A stretch of DNA of 36,071 nucleotides from Chlamydiota bacterium (GTDB lineage Bacteria > Chlamydiota > Chlamydiia > Chlamydiales > SM23-39), in contig DAIDIZ010000075.1 in the NCBI GenBank assembly GCA_027451585.1, positions 1 through 36,071 on the forward strand, written 5' to 3'. The translations under genes and the position numbers were made by a program. The number at the start of each line of letters is the position of its first letter. Positions within the stretch are counted from its first letter, which is position 1. The notes beneath the pieces were generated by a model, which saw nothing but the letters and a program-made list of their open reading frames with translations, was not told the DNA's origin and did no database searches. Shown one piece after another: positions 16,726 to 25,617 of the stretch.

Positions 16726-17235
16726 ATGGCAAAAGGTCCTCAAAAAAGACGGCAGGAAGATTTCGGAACCGAATTTGAAGAAAAGGTTCTCTACATCAAT
16801 CGTTGCTCCAAAGTGGTGAAGGGAGGCCGTAAGTTCAGCTTTTCGGCATTGATTCTCGTTGGCGATGGACAGGGTCACGTTGGATATGGATTTGCCAAGG
16901 CAAATGAAGTCTCTGATGCGATTCGCAAAGGCTCCGATGCAGCAAGAAAAAATATCTTCTCTATCGAGATGGAAGGGACAACCATTCCTCACGAGGCAAG
17001 AGTAGTGTGGGACGGAGCCGATATCTTGTTAAAACCAGCTCCTTCAGGAACAGGCGTTGTAGCAGGATCTAAAGTCCGCTCTGTTCTCGAGTTAGCTGGA
17101 GTTAAAGATGTGATTGCGAAGAGCCTAGGTTCTAGCAACCCGCTCAACCAAGTTAAAGCAACATTCAAAGCGCTTCTCGAACTGCAAAACCGAGAAAAGT
17201 GCTTCACAGAACGGAAAGGGAGAGATCATGTTTAA
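16726..17235 (+). CDS. rpsE: 30S ribosomal protein S5
   Basis: S5, 169 residues, involved in decoding fidelity and translocation. The double-stranded-RNA-binding-like domain is recognised from CSKVVKGGRKFSFSALILVG and GHVGYGFAKANEVSDAI; the second domain has LKPAPSGTGVVAGSKVRSVL. It overlaps rplO by 8 bp. rpmD (L30), usually next, is absent. Confidence 0.96.
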   Translation: MAKGPQKRRQEDFGTEFEEKVLYINRCSKVVKGGRKFSFSALILVGDGQGHVGYGFAKANEVSDAIRKGSDAARKNIFSIEMEGTTIPHEARVVWDGADILLKPAPSGTGVVAGSKVRSVLELAGVKDVIAKSLGSSNPLNQVKATFKALLELQNREKCFTERKGRDHV

Positions 17236-17683
17236 TCTATCCAATTTAAAAAATACTTCCCGCCCAATGAAGAAAGTGCGTCGGGTGGGCCGCGGTGTCG
17301 GCTGTAAACGAGGGAAGACCTCCGGCCGAGGAGGAAAAGGGGATAGCGCTCGTCAAGGATACCGGAAGCGTTTTGGATACGAGGGGGGACAGGTACCTCT
17401 TTATCGCAAACTCCCAGTCCGTGGTTTTACCCGTGGCACTTTTGATAAGCCGTCGATGGCCATTTCTCTCACTACTTTAGAACAATATTTTAAAGAGGGA
17501 GAAACGGTAAATATGGAGTCCTTAAGAGAAAAGAAACTCATTCCTCGACGTCTTCCAGGCGGAATTAAAATTCTCTCTGGCACATTGAACAAAAAAATGA
17601 AGATTGAAGCCCACGCTTATTCAGCTGCAGCTTTGAAGCAGCTTGAAGAGCGAAAGATTTCTCACACTGTCATTACTCAGTAG
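17228..17683 (+). CDS. rplO: 50S ribosomal protein L15
   Basis: L15, 151 residues, a late-assembly large-subunit protein. The basic N-terminal extension is typical (VGRGVGCKRGKTSGRGGKGD), followed by GGQVPLYRKLPVRGFTRG. GGGAGAG before the ATG lies inside rpsE, so the two are coupled. secY follows 6 bp later. Confidence 0.96.
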   Translation: MFNLSNLKNTSRPMKKVRRVGRGVGCKRGKTSGRGGKGDSARQGYRKRFGYEGGQVPLYRKLPVRGFTRGTFDKPSMAISLTTLEQYFKEGETVNMESLREKKLIPRRLPGGIKILSGTLNKKMKIEAHAYSAAALKQLEERKISHTVITQ

Positions 17684-17689
17684 GAGAGT

Positions 17690-19060
17690 ATGATCGAAGC
17701 AATACGGCGCATTTTTGCGATTCCTGAATTGAGAAGCAAGATTTTTTACACACTCGTCTTGCTCACTGTTTGTCGTGTTGGTGCATATATTTCCGTTCCA
17801 GGAATCAATGCCGATGTTGCGACGAGTCTTTTCAAATATGCGACAGGAGGAGGTCAAAATCTCTTCCAACTCGTCGATATATTCTCTGGTGGTGCTTTTG
17901 CAAAAATGACCGTCTTTGCTTTAGGTGTGATGCCCTATATCCAAGCCTCGATCGTTTTGCAGCTTTTGGTTGCGGTGATCCCTTCTTTGCAAAGAGAAAT
18001 TCGAGAAAGTCCCGACCAAGGGAGAAGAAAACTCTCTAAGTGGACCCGTACAGGAACTCTCGTCTTTGCTCTTTTCCAGGCGACCCTCTTTGCAGGTTAT
18101 GCTCTCAAAATGAATCTGGCGACCCCGGGCATCATTGTCCCTGAGATTGTCAGTTCTCAAATTTTTGGGCTTTCTTGGCTCTTTTATCTAATTGTGATGA
18201 TCACCATGACCGCTGGGACTCTTCTTCTGATGTGGATTGGTGAGCAGATCACTGAAAAAGGAGTGGGTAATGGGATTAGCTTGATCATCTCTGTTGGAAT
18301 TCTCTCTTCTATTCCTTCTACCATCGGATCGGTGGTTAAGCAGCTCAACATTGGATCTCAAGAGGCGGGGCAGCTCAGTTTTGTCTCTGTTTTGGCTCTA
18401 ATCATCCTCTTTGTCCTTATTGCGGTCGGAACGATTCTGATCATTCAAGGACAACGACGCATTCCTCTTCAATATGCTCGCCGTATTGTTGGCCGCCATG
18501 AAGTGCAGGGAGGGTCTTCTCATATCCCACTCAAGATTAATTATGCAGGTGTTATTCCTGTTATTTTTGCCTCCTCTTTCTTGATGTTTCCTGCGACTAT
18601 AGGGCAGTTTATGGGCAAAGAATCTTGGCTCGGTCGGTTGTCGAATTATCTTTCTCCCGGCTCGTGGGTTTATATGGTGATCTATGTCCTTCTCATTCTC
18701 TTTTTCACCTACGTGTGGACATCGACCCAATTCAAGCCTGAACAAATCGCTTCCGATATGAAAAAGAATGGGGCGTTTATCCCCGGGATTCGACAAGGAA
18801 AACCAACTCAAGAATTCCTTGAGTCAACGATGAGTCGGATCACGCTTGCGGGAGCCGTCTTCCTTGCCATCATTGCAGCTTTGCCTACTTTGGTCGGGCG
18901 CTTGATGGGAGTCGATGCAACGATTAGCCAATTTTTTGGAGGTACTTCCCTCCTCATCTTGGTTGGAGTGATTCTCGATACGATGAAACAGATTGAGTCT
19001 CATCTACTTATGAAAAGATATGATGGGTTTATGACGAAGGGGCGACTCCGAGGTCGATAA
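17690..19060 (+). CDS. secY: Preprotein translocase channel subunit SecY
   Basis: SecY, 456 residues, forms the inner-membrane protein-conducting channel with SecE and SecG. About ten transmembrane segments are visible, with the family motifs [32 protein letters not shown] and the cytoplasmic loop with [20 protein letters not shown] precedes the ATG. It is the route for the many signal-peptide-bearing proteins encoded at 23590-34336. adk, map, infA and rpmJ, which often follow secY, are absent. Confidence 0.97.
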   Translation: MIEAIRRIFAIPELRSKIFYTLVLLTVCRVGAYISVPGINADVATSLFKYATGGGQNLFQLVDIFSGGAFAKMTVFALGVMPYIQASIVLQLLVAVIPSLQREIRESPDQGRRKLSKWTRTGTLVFALFQATLFAGYALKMNLATPGIIVPEIVSSQIFGLSWLFYLIVMITMTAGTLLLMWIGEQITEKGVGNGISLIISVGILSSIPSTIGSVVKQLNIGSQEAGQLSFVSVLALIILFVLIAVGTILIIQGQRRIPLQYARRIVGRHEVQGGSSHIPLKINYAGVIPVIFASSFLMFPATIGQFMGKESWLGRLSNYLSPGSWVYMVIYVLLILFFTYVWTSTQFKPEQIASDMKKNGAFIPGIRQGKPTQEFLESTMSRITLAGAVFLAIIAALPTLVGRLMGVDATISQFFGGTSLLILVGVILDTMKQIESHLLMKRYDGFMTKGRLRGR

Positions 19061-19079
19061 GCCATTGTGATTTAACCGA

Positions 19080-19108
19080 TTGATGTGTTATTTTTAACGG
19101 GGTATTCA
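19080..19108 (+). promoter_or_regulatory. Possible promoter in the secY-rpsM spacer
   Basis: The 78-bp spacer 19061-19138 is the longest inside the ribosomal cluster. It contains TTGATG at 19080-19085 and TATTCA at 19103-19108, separated by 17 bp. The -10 match is weak. It could drive rpsM-rpsK-rpoA-rplQ separately from the upstream genes. Confidence 0.3.
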
Positions 19109-19138
19109 CTACTCCATAGCTAAGGATTTGAAAATATT

Positions 19139-19507
19139 ATGCCTAGAGTAATCGGAATTGATATTCCAGACAACAAACGCCTTGAGATTAGTCTTACCTA
19201 CATCTTCGGAGTGGGGAGAAAAGTATCGAATCAGATCATTGAGAAATTAGGCCTCAACAAAGACATGCGTGCTCGTGAGTTGAATGAGGATCAAATCGCT
19301 CGATTGAACGCGATTCTCACTTCTGAATATGTAGTAGAAGGGGATTTAAGACGTCAGGTGCAGAATAACATCAAGCGTCTTGTTGGGATTCATTGCTATC
19401 GAGGGTTGCGCCATCGTCTTGGTCTTCCTGTTCGAGGGCAGAGAACCAGAACGAATGCGCGTACTCGTAAGGGCAAACGCAAAACTGTAGCGAATAAGAA
19501 AATCTAA
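19139..19507 (+). CDS. rpsM: 30S ribosomal protein S13
   Basis: S13, 122 residues, in the small-subunit head, contacting the P-site tRNA and S19. Signatures: [20 protein letters not shown] and [20 protein letters not shown] near the C-terminus. AAGGA lies 11 bases before the ATG. It begins the alpha-operon-like part of the cluster (rpsM-rpsK-rpoA-rplQ). Confidence 0.97.
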   Translation: MPRVIGIDIPDNKRLEISLTYIFGVGRKVSNQIIEKLGLNKDMRARELNEDQIARLNAILTSEYVVEGDLRRQVQNNIKRLVGIHCYRGLRHRLGLPVRGQRTRTNARTRKGKRKTVANKKI

Positions 19508-19518
19508 AGGATTGAGAG

Positions 19519-19537
19519 AGGTGGTGAAAAGCCGCCT
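19519..19537 (+). promoter_or_regulatory. Hairpin in front of rpsK
   Basis: AGGTGGT and GCCGCCT pair through 7 bp (two G-U pairs) around the loop GAAAA. The stem ends three bases before the AGGAG ribosome-binding site of rpsK, which uses a TTG start. It could tune rpsK translation. This is structure only; no ligand or repressor is implied. Confidence 0.35.
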
Positions 19538-19551
19538 AAAAGGAGTCTAAC

Positions 19552-19968
19552 TTGGCAAAGCAAGAACAAAAAGCGCCACCAAAGAAAGTGGGCGTACGCG
19601 TAAAGAAGAAGATAACCCGAACAATTCCCTCCGGAATAGCCCATGTTAAAGCGACGTTCAACAATACGATCATTGCGATTACTGATTTGGCAGGGAATGT
19701 CGTCTCTTCTTCATCTGCTGGAAAGGCAAACTTCTCAGGATCGAGAAAGTCCTCCGCCTTTGCCGCAACAGTTGCTGCTCAAAACGCAGCAAGAGATGCA
19801 ATGGCTTTAGGGATGAAAGAATGTGAAGTCAATTTGAACGGTCCGGGAGCTGGACGAGAATCGGCAGTTCGAGGCCTGCAAAGCGCAGGGCTCGCAATTA
19901 GCATTATTCGAGACAAAACTCCGGTTCCCCACAACGGTTGCAGACCCCGTAAACGTCGACGAGTTTAA
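19552..19968 (+). CDS. rpsK: 30S ribosomal protein S11
   Basis: S11, 138 residues, on the small-subunit platform near the mRNA exit. Signatures: [26 protein letters not shown]-like [18 protein letters not shown], and the C-terminal [12 protein letters not shown]. It has a TTG start with AGGAG six bases upstream and a Lys-rich N-terminal extension. rpsD (S4), which commonly follows, is absent; rpoA is next. Confidence 0.96.
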   Translation: MAKQEQKAPPKKVGVRVKKKITRTIPSGIAHVKATFNNTIIAITDLAGNVVSSSSAGKANFSGSRKSSAFAATVAAQNAARDAMALGMKECEVNLNGPGAGRESAVRGLQSAGLAISIIRDKTPVPHNGCRPRKRRRV

Positions 19969-19985
19969 ACGTAGAGGAGATTCCC

Positions 19986-21086
19986 ATGCCTGTAAAGTAT
20001 GGCAAATTTGAAATGCCGGAAGAAATTAAATTAGATGAGTCGACTCATACCCCTCAATTTGCCCGATTTATTGTAGAGCCTTTTGAGCGGGGATTTGGTC
20101 ATACGATTGGGAATGCTTTGCGTAGAATTATGCTCGCGTCCCTTGAAGCTCCCTCCATTCTCTCTGTCAGAATTGAAGGGGTTCCCCATGAGTATATGGC
20201 GATTGAAGGGGTCATCGAAGACATGACTCGAATTGTCCTTAATTTTAAAGGAGCTTTGCTTCGTCGTTCTCTTCTTTCAGATGGAGGTCATCCACGTGAC
20301 ATCAAGACGGTCACAGAGGTCCTCGACATTTCTGAGGAGATGATTGAAAAAGGGGGCGGTGAATACCGGGTCACTCTGAAAGACCTTTTCCGCAAAGCAG
20401 AGTATGAGCTTGTCAACCCGAGCCATCACTTGTTCACAATCACGAAACCAATGGTGAAGAAAGTCGATATCCGGATCAGCAATGGAAGAGGCTACGTCCC
20501 TTCTGAGCGCCATTCTGGATTTGACAAACTTCCTGATGAAATTGTTCTTGATTCTGCCTTTTCTCCTGTGCGGATTGTCAATTACTATATCGAGAATACT
20601 CGAGTAGGCCAAGACACCGATTACGACCGACTGATTCTCGAGGTAACGACAGATGGACGAGTAACTCCTGCCGAAGCTCTCAACTATGCGGCGCAAATTG
20701 GGATTCTCCACTTTGAAGCGTTTGAGTCTCTCAAGATGCAGGCGATTCAGTTTGATAAGGGAGAGATGCAGGTCAATCGAGATCGAGAGGAAATTCTTCA
20801 AAAACTGGCTCTCAAGATCGATGAGATTGAGCTTTCGGTTCGTTCGACCAATTGCTTGGCCAACGCCAACATTGATACGATCGGTGAGCTCGTGGTGATG
20901 CCAGAGAGCGACATGTTGCGTTTCCGCAACTTTGGGAAGAAGTCGCTCACAGAAATCAAACAAAAGCTGGATGAGCTTGGACTGTCGCTTGGTATGGACC
21001 TCGGTAAGTATGGCATTACACGCGATAACATTAAGAGCATTATCTCAGCCTATCTCCAAGAAAGAGAAGGAAGTGCTGAAGTATGA
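19986..21086 (+). CDS. rpoA: RNA polymerase alpha subunit
   Basis: Alpha subunit, 366 residues. The N-terminal dimerisation and assembly domain is recognised from [20 protein letters not shown]. The C-terminal domain that contacts UP elements and activators is visible as [20 protein letters not shown] followed by [25 protein letters not shown] precedes the ATG. The length is longer than the E. coli protein because of a longer central section. The stop overlaps rplQ by four bases. Confidence 0.97.
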   Translation: MPVKYGKFEMPEEIKLDESTHTPQFARFIVEPFERGFGHTIGNALRRIMLASLEAPSILSVRIEGVPHEYMAIEGVIEDMTRIVLNFKGALLRRSLLSDGGHPRDIKTVTEVLDISEEMIEKGGGEYRVTLKDLFRKAEYELVNPSHHLFTITKPMVKKVDIRISNGRGYVPSERHSGFDKLPDEIVLDSAFSPVRIVNYYIENTRVGQDTDYDRLILEVTTDGRVTPAEALNYAAQIGILHFEAFESLKMQAIQFDKGEMQVNRDREEILQKLALKIDEIELSVRSTNCLANANIDTIGELVVMPESDMLRFRNFGKKSLTEIKQKLDELGLSLGMDLGKYGITRDNIKSIISAYLQEREGSAEV

Positions 21087-21508
21087 GACACGGAAAACAC
21101 ACATTTAAAGTAGGGCGAACAGGCTCCCATCGACGAGCAATGCTTGCCAACATGCTCAAATCTTTGATCGAAAGCGATCGAGTTGAGACAACGGTTGTAA
21201 AAGCAAAAGAATTACGTCGACACGCAGACCGAATGATTACGCTTGCCAAAAAAAACACGCTAGCTGCCAAGAGAAGTGCAATTGCAGAATTGCGAGTAGC
21301 GTTCAATTCTTGGACTTCGAAAGAGGCGAGAGGAGCGAAAAAAGGGGATCAAGATCTCTTTACTCGAGATCGACAGGTCATCAATAAGCTCTTTGGCGAA
21401 CTCAAAGACCGTTTTGCTTCTCGCAATGGGGGCTATACTCGGATTATTCGTCTAGGTGATCGGGTCGGCGATAACGCTCCTACCTGCTACATTGAATATC
21501 TCCAATAA
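21083..21508 (+). CDS. rplQ: 50S ribosomal protein L17
   Basis: L17, 141 residues, near the tunnel exit. Diagnostic N-terminus: [20 protein letters not shown], then [19 protein letters not shown]; the C-terminus [18 protein letters not shown] is also typical. ATGA overlap with rpoA. It ends the ribosomal cluster; a 95-bp spacer separates it from gapA. Confidence 0.96.
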   Translation: MRHGKHTFKVGRTGSHRRAMLANMLKSLIESDRVETTVVKAKELRRHADRMITLAKKNTLAAKRSAIAELRVAFNSWTSKEARGAKKGDQDLFTRDRQVINKLFGELKDRFASRNGGYTRIIRLGDRVGDNAPTCYIEYLQ

Positions 21509-21547
21509 TTCTTTACTTTGTTGAAAAGAAAGGATACGGTAAGCTTG

Positions 21548-21585
21548 CGGGGGTAGGCTAAAAATAGGCCGCCTCCGGTTGGTAA
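21548..21585 (+). promoter_or_regulatory. GC-rich imperfect hairpin between rplQ and gapA
   Basis: The 95-bp spacer contains GCGGGGGTAGGCTA, then AAAA, then TAGGCCGCCTCCGG, which can pair with bulges and G-U pairs. No U-tract follows, so it is not an obvious intrinsic terminator. It lies just before the gapA ribosome-binding site (GGGAGAGGA) and may be a processing or regulatory structure in the gapA leader. Confidence 0.35.
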
Positions 21586-21603
21586 CTTTAAGGGAGAGGA
21601 TTC

Positions 21604-22611
21604 ATGCAAAGGATAGCAATCAATGGATTTGGGCGTATTGGCCGTTTAGCGTTGAGAAACGCCTTAAAAAGGTCGAAAGTTCAGGTTGTTGCTATCAATG
21701 ATCTAGTTCCTCCCGATAATCTGGCCTACCTTTTTAAAAGAGATACCGTTCATGGGACCTATCCTGGAACAGTGAAGGCGGAGAAGGATGCTCTCATCAT
21801 TGATGGGCATCGGATCCGCGTGTCAGCTGAAAAAGATCCTGAAAAGCTTCCTTGGAAAGAAGAAAGAGTCGATTACGTGGTTGAATCCACTGGGCGATTT
21901 ACCCATTTGGAGGATGCCAAAAAGCACTTAAACGCAGGTGCGAAACGAGTTGTTCTATCTGCTCCAGGTAAAGAGGGAGTCCCGACCTATGTTATGGGAG
22001 TCAATCACAAGGAGTACGATCCGAAAAAGGACTTTGTGATTTCGAATGCGTCGTGCACAACGAATTGTCTCGCTCCCCTTTGCTTTGTTTTGTTGAAGCG
22101 CTTTGGAATTGAAGAAGCGCTGATGACAACGGTCCATTCTTTGACGGCGAGCCAGCCTACAGTGGATGGTCCGTCACACAAAGATTGGAGAGGGGGGAGA
22201 GCTGCAGGAAGCAATATTATCCCTTCTTCAACGGGAGCCGCAAAGGCCGTCATTTTATGTTTACCTGAGTTGAAAGGCAAACTGACCGGGATGGCCTTTC
22301 GGGTGCCTACTCCAGATGTTTCTGTTGTGGACCTCACCGTTCGTTTAAGTCGGGATACGACTTACGAAGAGATTTCACAGGCGATGGACGACGCGGCTAA
22401 TACCTATTTGAAAGGGATCCTTGCGACCACCGACGAAGAGGTCGTTTCTTCCGATTTTATTGGTAGCCATTTTTCCTGCATTTACGATAAGTTGGCGGGG
22501 ATTGCGTTAAGCCGCCGTTTTTACAAATTAATTGCATGGTACGACAACGAGATGGGGTACGCCACACGAGTTGTTGACCTGCTGGAGTACATGGGGACAA
22601 GAGAGGGTTAA
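21604..22611 (+). CDS. gapA: Glyceraldehyde-3-phosphate dehydrogenase
   Basis: GAPDH, 335 residues, the phosphorylating glycolytic dehydrogenase. The NAD-binding N-terminus is [15 protein letters not shown], with an Asp at the end of strand two (AINDL) favouring NAD. The catalytic Cys151 is in [13 protein letters not shown] and His178 in VHSLTASQ. The phosphate-binding stretch [20 protein letters not shown] is nearly canonical. AGGGAGAGGA precedes the ATG. rplQ-gapA adjacency is a chlamydial gene-order hallmark in my memory of C. trachomatis (CT506-CT505). Confidence 0.97.
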   Translation: MQRIAINGFGRIGRLALRNALKRSKVQVVAINDLVPPDNLAYLFKRDTVHGTYPGTVKAEKDALIIDGHRIRVSAEKDPEKLPWKEERVDYVVESTGRFTHLEDAKKHLNAGAKRVVLSAPGKEGVPTYVMGVNHKEYDPKKDFVISNASCTTNCLAPLCFVLLKRFGIEEALMTTVHSLTASQPTVDGPSHKDWRGGRAAGSNIIPSSTGAAKAVILCLPELKGKLTGMAFRVPTPDVSVVDLTVRLSRDTTYEEISQAMDDAANTYLKGILATTDEEVVSSDFIGSHFSCIYDKLAGIALSRRFYKLIAWYDNEMGYATRVVDLLEYMGTREG

Positions 22612-22674
22612 ACAGTTGTATACCGATTCTTTGACGATCCCTTTTTTTCCTGTTTCTCCATTTAAGAAACCCTT

Positions 22675-22696
22675 GGAGATAGCAAGATTTATCTCC
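22675..22696 (+). promoter_or_regulatory. Hairpin upstream of the charged protein gene
   Basis: GGAGATA and TATCTCC form a perfect 7-bp stem around an 8-base loop, about 20 bases before the GTG start. There is no U-tract, so it is unlikely to terminate gapA transcription alone. It may influence translation of the next gene. Low certainty. Confidence 0.35.
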
Positions 22697-22715
22697 TCAA
22701 CCTACGGAATATCCA

Positions 22716-23417
22716 GTGCATTTTACACGAGATCCTATCATCGAAACAGTCATTACCCCTCGGGAGGGATGTAAGTTAGTTGTCCGCAGCACAAAAGGCG
22801 CGGCACAAGAAGATTATCAAGTAGAGGCAGTTGAAGTTGTCTCCTTTGGCCATTCGTTTTTTTTCCGCTCTTTAGAGAGACCCAAGTCATTTCTCGTTCC
22901 TGTGAGCGACTACGAGGTGTTAGAGGTGAAAGAAGCGAAGATGGCCCTCAAGAGTGCGTCTGCCGAGCGTTCGATCAAGATTGGTGGAGGTCGAGATATA
23001 GCGCCCCGTCCCCAGAAAGAGCCTCAAGAGCCCAGGGAAGAGCTCCAAACTCCCGCCCTTGCAGAAAGTCGAGGCGACAACAGAAAAAGAGATCGACAGC
23101 GCCGCCGCCGCCGGGGCAGAGATCGTCACGACTCCTTCGCTCCTGCAGCAGAGGGAGAAGTTAATCCGGACCGAGATGCATCATCAGAGGAGCGACATGA
23201 AGATTCTCTTGAAGGAACTCCCGAGACACCCAAGGAAAAAGCTCCTTCCTTTATCTCTAAGCTTTTCCCCCCACCCTCGACTCTTATTAAAGACACGATC
23301 AGTCGTTATAAGACAGTCGACTCAGCTCCGGAGGATATTCTCACGATGAATCGAGAAACTTCGGAAGAAATGGATTCTGGTTATCTTCCTCTTCCCGATC
23401 CTGAAGACGAAGAATAA
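22716..23417 (+). CDS. Hypothetical charged, low-complexity protein downstream of gapA
   Basis: A 233-residue protein of unknown function. Residues 1-80 look folded (TRDPIIETVITPREGCKLVV; VEVVSFGHSFFFRSLERPKS). Residues ~95-190 are low-complexity, Pro/Glu-rich, with a strongly basic block (RKRDRQRRRRRGRDRHD). The C-terminus is acidic (DSGYLPLPDPEDEE). It has a GTG start and poor ribosome-binding sequence. By position it matches the hypothetical gene after gapA in Chlamydia (CT504, from memory). The basic block could bind nucleic acid. A terminator follows its stop codon. Confidence 0.65.
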   Translation: MHFTRDPIIETVITPREGCKLVVRSTKGAAQEDYQVEAVEVVSFGHSFFFRSLERPKSFLVPVSDYEVLEVKEAKMALKSASAERSIKIGGGRDIAPRPQKEPQEPREELQTPALAESRGDNRKRDRQRRRRRGRDRHDSFAPAAEGEVNPDRDASSEERHEDSLEGTPETPKEKAPSFISKLFPPPSTLIKDTISRYKTVDSAPEDILTMNRETSEEMDSGYLPLPDPEDEE

Positions 23418-23419
23418 AG

Positions 23420-23449
23420 TTGATTCTCCCGGCGGTGTTGCGTTACAAT
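23420..23449 (+). promoter_or_regulatory. Promoter of tRNA-Leu, embedded in the terminator
   Basis: TTGATT at 23420-23425 and TACAAT at 23444-23449 are separated by 18 bp. Transcription would start near 23456, about 7 bases before the mature tRNA. The -10 box occupies the loop and 3' arm of the terminator hairpin. Confidence 0.6.
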
Positions 23450-23462
23450 ACCGCCTCCTTTT
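23431..23462 (+). terminator. Intrinsic terminator after the charged protein gene
   Basis: GGCGGTGTTG pairs with CAATACCGCC (10 bp, one G-U pair) around the loop CGTTA, followed by TCCTTTTG. This is a classical stem-loop with a short T-rich tail, 13 bp after the stop. The same bases also contain a good -10 box for the tRNA gene. Confidence 0.65.
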
Positions 23463-23545
<83 letters not shown>

Positions 23546-23589
23546 TTTTCAATAACCTAGGACGTTCTCAGCAACGTAGCGTGGCGAAT

Positions 23590-24486
23590 ATGAAATTTTC
23601 ATTTTTATGTATAATTTCTGCTGTCTCCTTTTTTTTATTCGCAGAAGAGATGACTCCTAAAGAGGAATTTCCAGTGGATTCTATAAGCGAGAAAAGTGAA
23701 TTGATGCAATCAGTTTTGCAGGGACGATTGGATACTTTTCGGTCGGGTGCAGTCTGTAGTCCACTACCCGATGCTGAATTTCAGACTATGGATCAAAGCG
23801 TTCTCTACGCTTGGGGAATGGATTATGTTTGTGGAAATGGAATTATAGAACAAGATCAAAACCGCATTCCCACAGATGAAGAGATAGATTGGGCGATTCA
23901 GCATTTCTCTGCCAAAAAGCTTCCCTTTATGTGGTGGACATCAGCACAGGTTTTGGAAACCAAAGGGTTTCAGTTTGGTGGTATTCTTACTGGGATCGCT
24001 TTAGATATCGTTGAGAGAGTTCCCCAAAAACCTCCTGCATCTTCAGATCTGAAAATTGAAATCATTCAGTCAGAAAGTGATGTACATACATTTACTGAAC
24101 TGGCAGCAAGCCTCTTTGCTATGAGAGCTACGGCTACTGAGCAATGGGGAAAATTGAATGCTTCAGTCATGAATCGCGGAGAGCAAGTTCATTTCTTGGC
24201 GAGATTAAATGGAGTTCCTGTTGGATCCGTTACCCTTTCACTCTTTCCGTCTTCTGCGGGTATTTGGAATTTAGCGACTTTGCCTGAGTATCGGAAACAC
24301 GGAGTGGGAACTTCTTTAGTTCACGCAGCGCTTATAGAAGCCAAGAAGCGTCATTATGGCCAGGTGATGGCAATCTTAATGCCTAAAGGAATGGCTTGGG
24401 GGCTCTTTACAAAATTGGGATTTAAAGAAGTCTGCAAATTCCCTTTCTATGTGTATGGAGTTGCTGCCGAAGAGTTAGAAAAATAA
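23590..24486 (+). CDS. Exported GNAT-family N-acetyltransferase
   Basis: About 298 residues. The first ~20 residues form a signal peptide (MKFSFLCIISAVSFFLFA, then EE). The GNAT fold occupies residues ~155-295: motif A is RKHGVGTSLVHAAL (acetyl-CoA pyrophosphate loop), preceded by beta-strand 4 (IWNLATLPEYR) and followed by GLFTKLGFKEVCKFPFYVYG. A GTG three codons upstream is an alternative start. GNAT enzymes need acetyl-CoA, which is absent from the periplasm, so an export signal suggests action outside the cell, perhaps in host compartments, or the signal is a membrane anchor. It opens the accessory region, after the tRNA. Confidence 0.75.
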   Translation: MKFSFLCIISAVSFFLFAEEMTPKEEFPVDSISEKSELMQSVLQGRLDTFRSGAVCSPLPDAEFQTMDQSVLYAWGMDYVCGNGIIEQDQNRIPTDEEIDWAIQHFSAKKLPFMWWTSAQVLETKGFQFGGILTGIALDIVERVPQKPPASSDLKIEIIQSESDVHTFTELAASLFAMRATATEQWGKLNASVMNRGEQVHFLARLNGVPVGSVTLSLFPSSAGIWNLATLPEYRKHGVGTSLVHAALIEAKKRHYGQVMAILMPKGMAWGLFTKLGFKEVCKFPFYVYGVAAEELEK

Positions 24487-24541
24487 AAGCTGTATTTAGG
24501 ATGAATTGGGCTAGATATTTACGAACAGAACGTCATGCTCG

Positions 24542-24566
24542 AAAGTCGGCTTTTTGGCAGAGTCAA
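24542..24566 (+). repeat. Family B repeat fragment
   Basis: Contains AAAGTCGGCTTTTTGGCAG followed by AGTCAA, identical in most positions to the right half of the family B core and to the arm at 27961. The left half (ATACCGGAAATG) is missing. It lies 48 bp before the start of the first beta-barrel gene. Confidence 0.7.
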
Positions 24567-24613
24567 CAAACGGTCGTGACGTTACTCGCTCTTCTCGATT
24601 ATGGGGCCTATTG

Positions 24614-25609
24614 ATGAAAAAATGGGCTCTTGTCGGTATTTTATGTCTTGGAGATATCCTCCAGGCACAATGTGGTCTTGAGTCCCCTATATCAACCTCA
24701 ACAGCGCCAACGATAGATCCAAAACCTTGGCTCACAGGCCCCTTGATTGCGCCTATCGGTGAGGTTGTCCCTTATGGAGATTTTATCGTTAAATCGTATG
24801 TCTATTTCACGACGAATACAGGCTTTTACAACAAAAATTGGCACTCCGTTTCAGCGAGAGAGAACTTTTTTACTCTCCAGGCTCAGTTTCTCTGTTTTTT
24901 CGGACTCACTCCTTGGTGTGACCTCAATATCATCCCTCAGTTCTTCTATGAAACGACGTCTGGTCAACACTCTGTCCATTTTGGCGATTTAACGATTGGA
25001 CTCGATTTTCAGCTTATGGATGTGGACTTCACTCCCTATTTCCCCGGGATTAAATTCGCTGTGAGAGAGGTTTTCCCGACGGGCAATTTTCAGCGGCTTT
25101 CTCCCCGAAAATTGTGGACCGATCAAACAGGAGGTGGAACTTTTGCAACTCAGTTTGATCTCGTTTTTTACAAGATATTTCCTTTGCAAGGACTTCATCG
25201 GTTGAGCACAACTTTGAGTGGGCAATACACCGTAAACACTCCGGTCAATGTTCACGGATTTAACACTTATGGAGGCGGTTTTGGGGCTAATGGCAAAGCG
25301 CTCCCCGGAAATAGCTTCCAGGGTATTATGAGCTTTGAGCTCACTCTCAATCAAAATTGGGTCCTCGCTCTGGACAATATCTATACGCACACGAATAGTA
25401 CCTCGTTTTTTGGGATACCAGGGATTGTTTTCGGTGGCACGCTTGCTAATGCCGGAAAACCTTCTTCTGATCAACTCAGTTTTGCTCCGGCTATCGAATA
25501 TAATTTTAGCCGCAACTTGGGAGTGATCGCAGGATGTTGGTTCTCCGCCTTGGGAAGAAATAGTACCGAATTTCGCAGTGGTGTCATCAATTTTGTTTAC
25601 GTCTATTAA
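24614..25609 (+). CDS. Predicted outer-membrane beta-barrel protein (paralog 1)
   Basis: About 331 residues with signal peptide MKKWALVGILCLGDILQA. The rest consists of alternating amphipathic strands rich in Tyr, Phe, Asn and Gly, and ends with an aromatic strand (GVINFVYVY), typical of barrels recognised by the BAM complex. It is paralogous to 33290-34336: both share GFNTYGG, G(K/R)PS(S/N)(D/E)QLS(F/Y)(A/S)P and a closing segment with LGRN/FGRN. The ATG at 24614 is chosen because it begins the signal peptide; an in-frame upstream ATG adds 20 residues. Family A repeat follows 17 bp after the stop. Function unknown; porin-like or transport role is possible. Confidence 0.75.
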   Translation: MKKWALVGILCLGDILQAQCGLESPISTSTAPTIDPKPWLTGPLIAPIGEVVPYGDFIVKSYVYFTTNTGFYNKNWHSVSARENFFTLQAQFLCFFGLTPWCDLNIIPQFFYETTSGQHSVHFGDLTIGLDFQLMDVDFTPYFPGIKFAVREVFPTGNFQRLSPRKLWTDQTGGGTFATQFDLVFYKIFPLQGLHRLSTTLSGQYTVNTPVNVHGFNTYGGGFGANGKALPGNSFQGIMSFELTLNQNWVLALDNIYTHTNSTSFFGIPGIVFGGTLANAGKPSSDQLSFAPAIEYNFSRNLGVIAGCWFSALGRNSTEFRSGVINFVYVY

Positions 25610-25617
25610 GAGGGAAA

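Noticed and set aside
20277..20963. 228-residue open frame antisense to rpoA
   Set aside because: Shadow of a highly conserved gene; composition is unusual and no domain is seen.
24614..24676. Lipoprotein signal (LQAQC) in beta-barrel paralog 1
   Set aside because: The residue before Cys is Gln, which does not fit a lipobox; cleavage by signal peptidase I after LQA is more likely.
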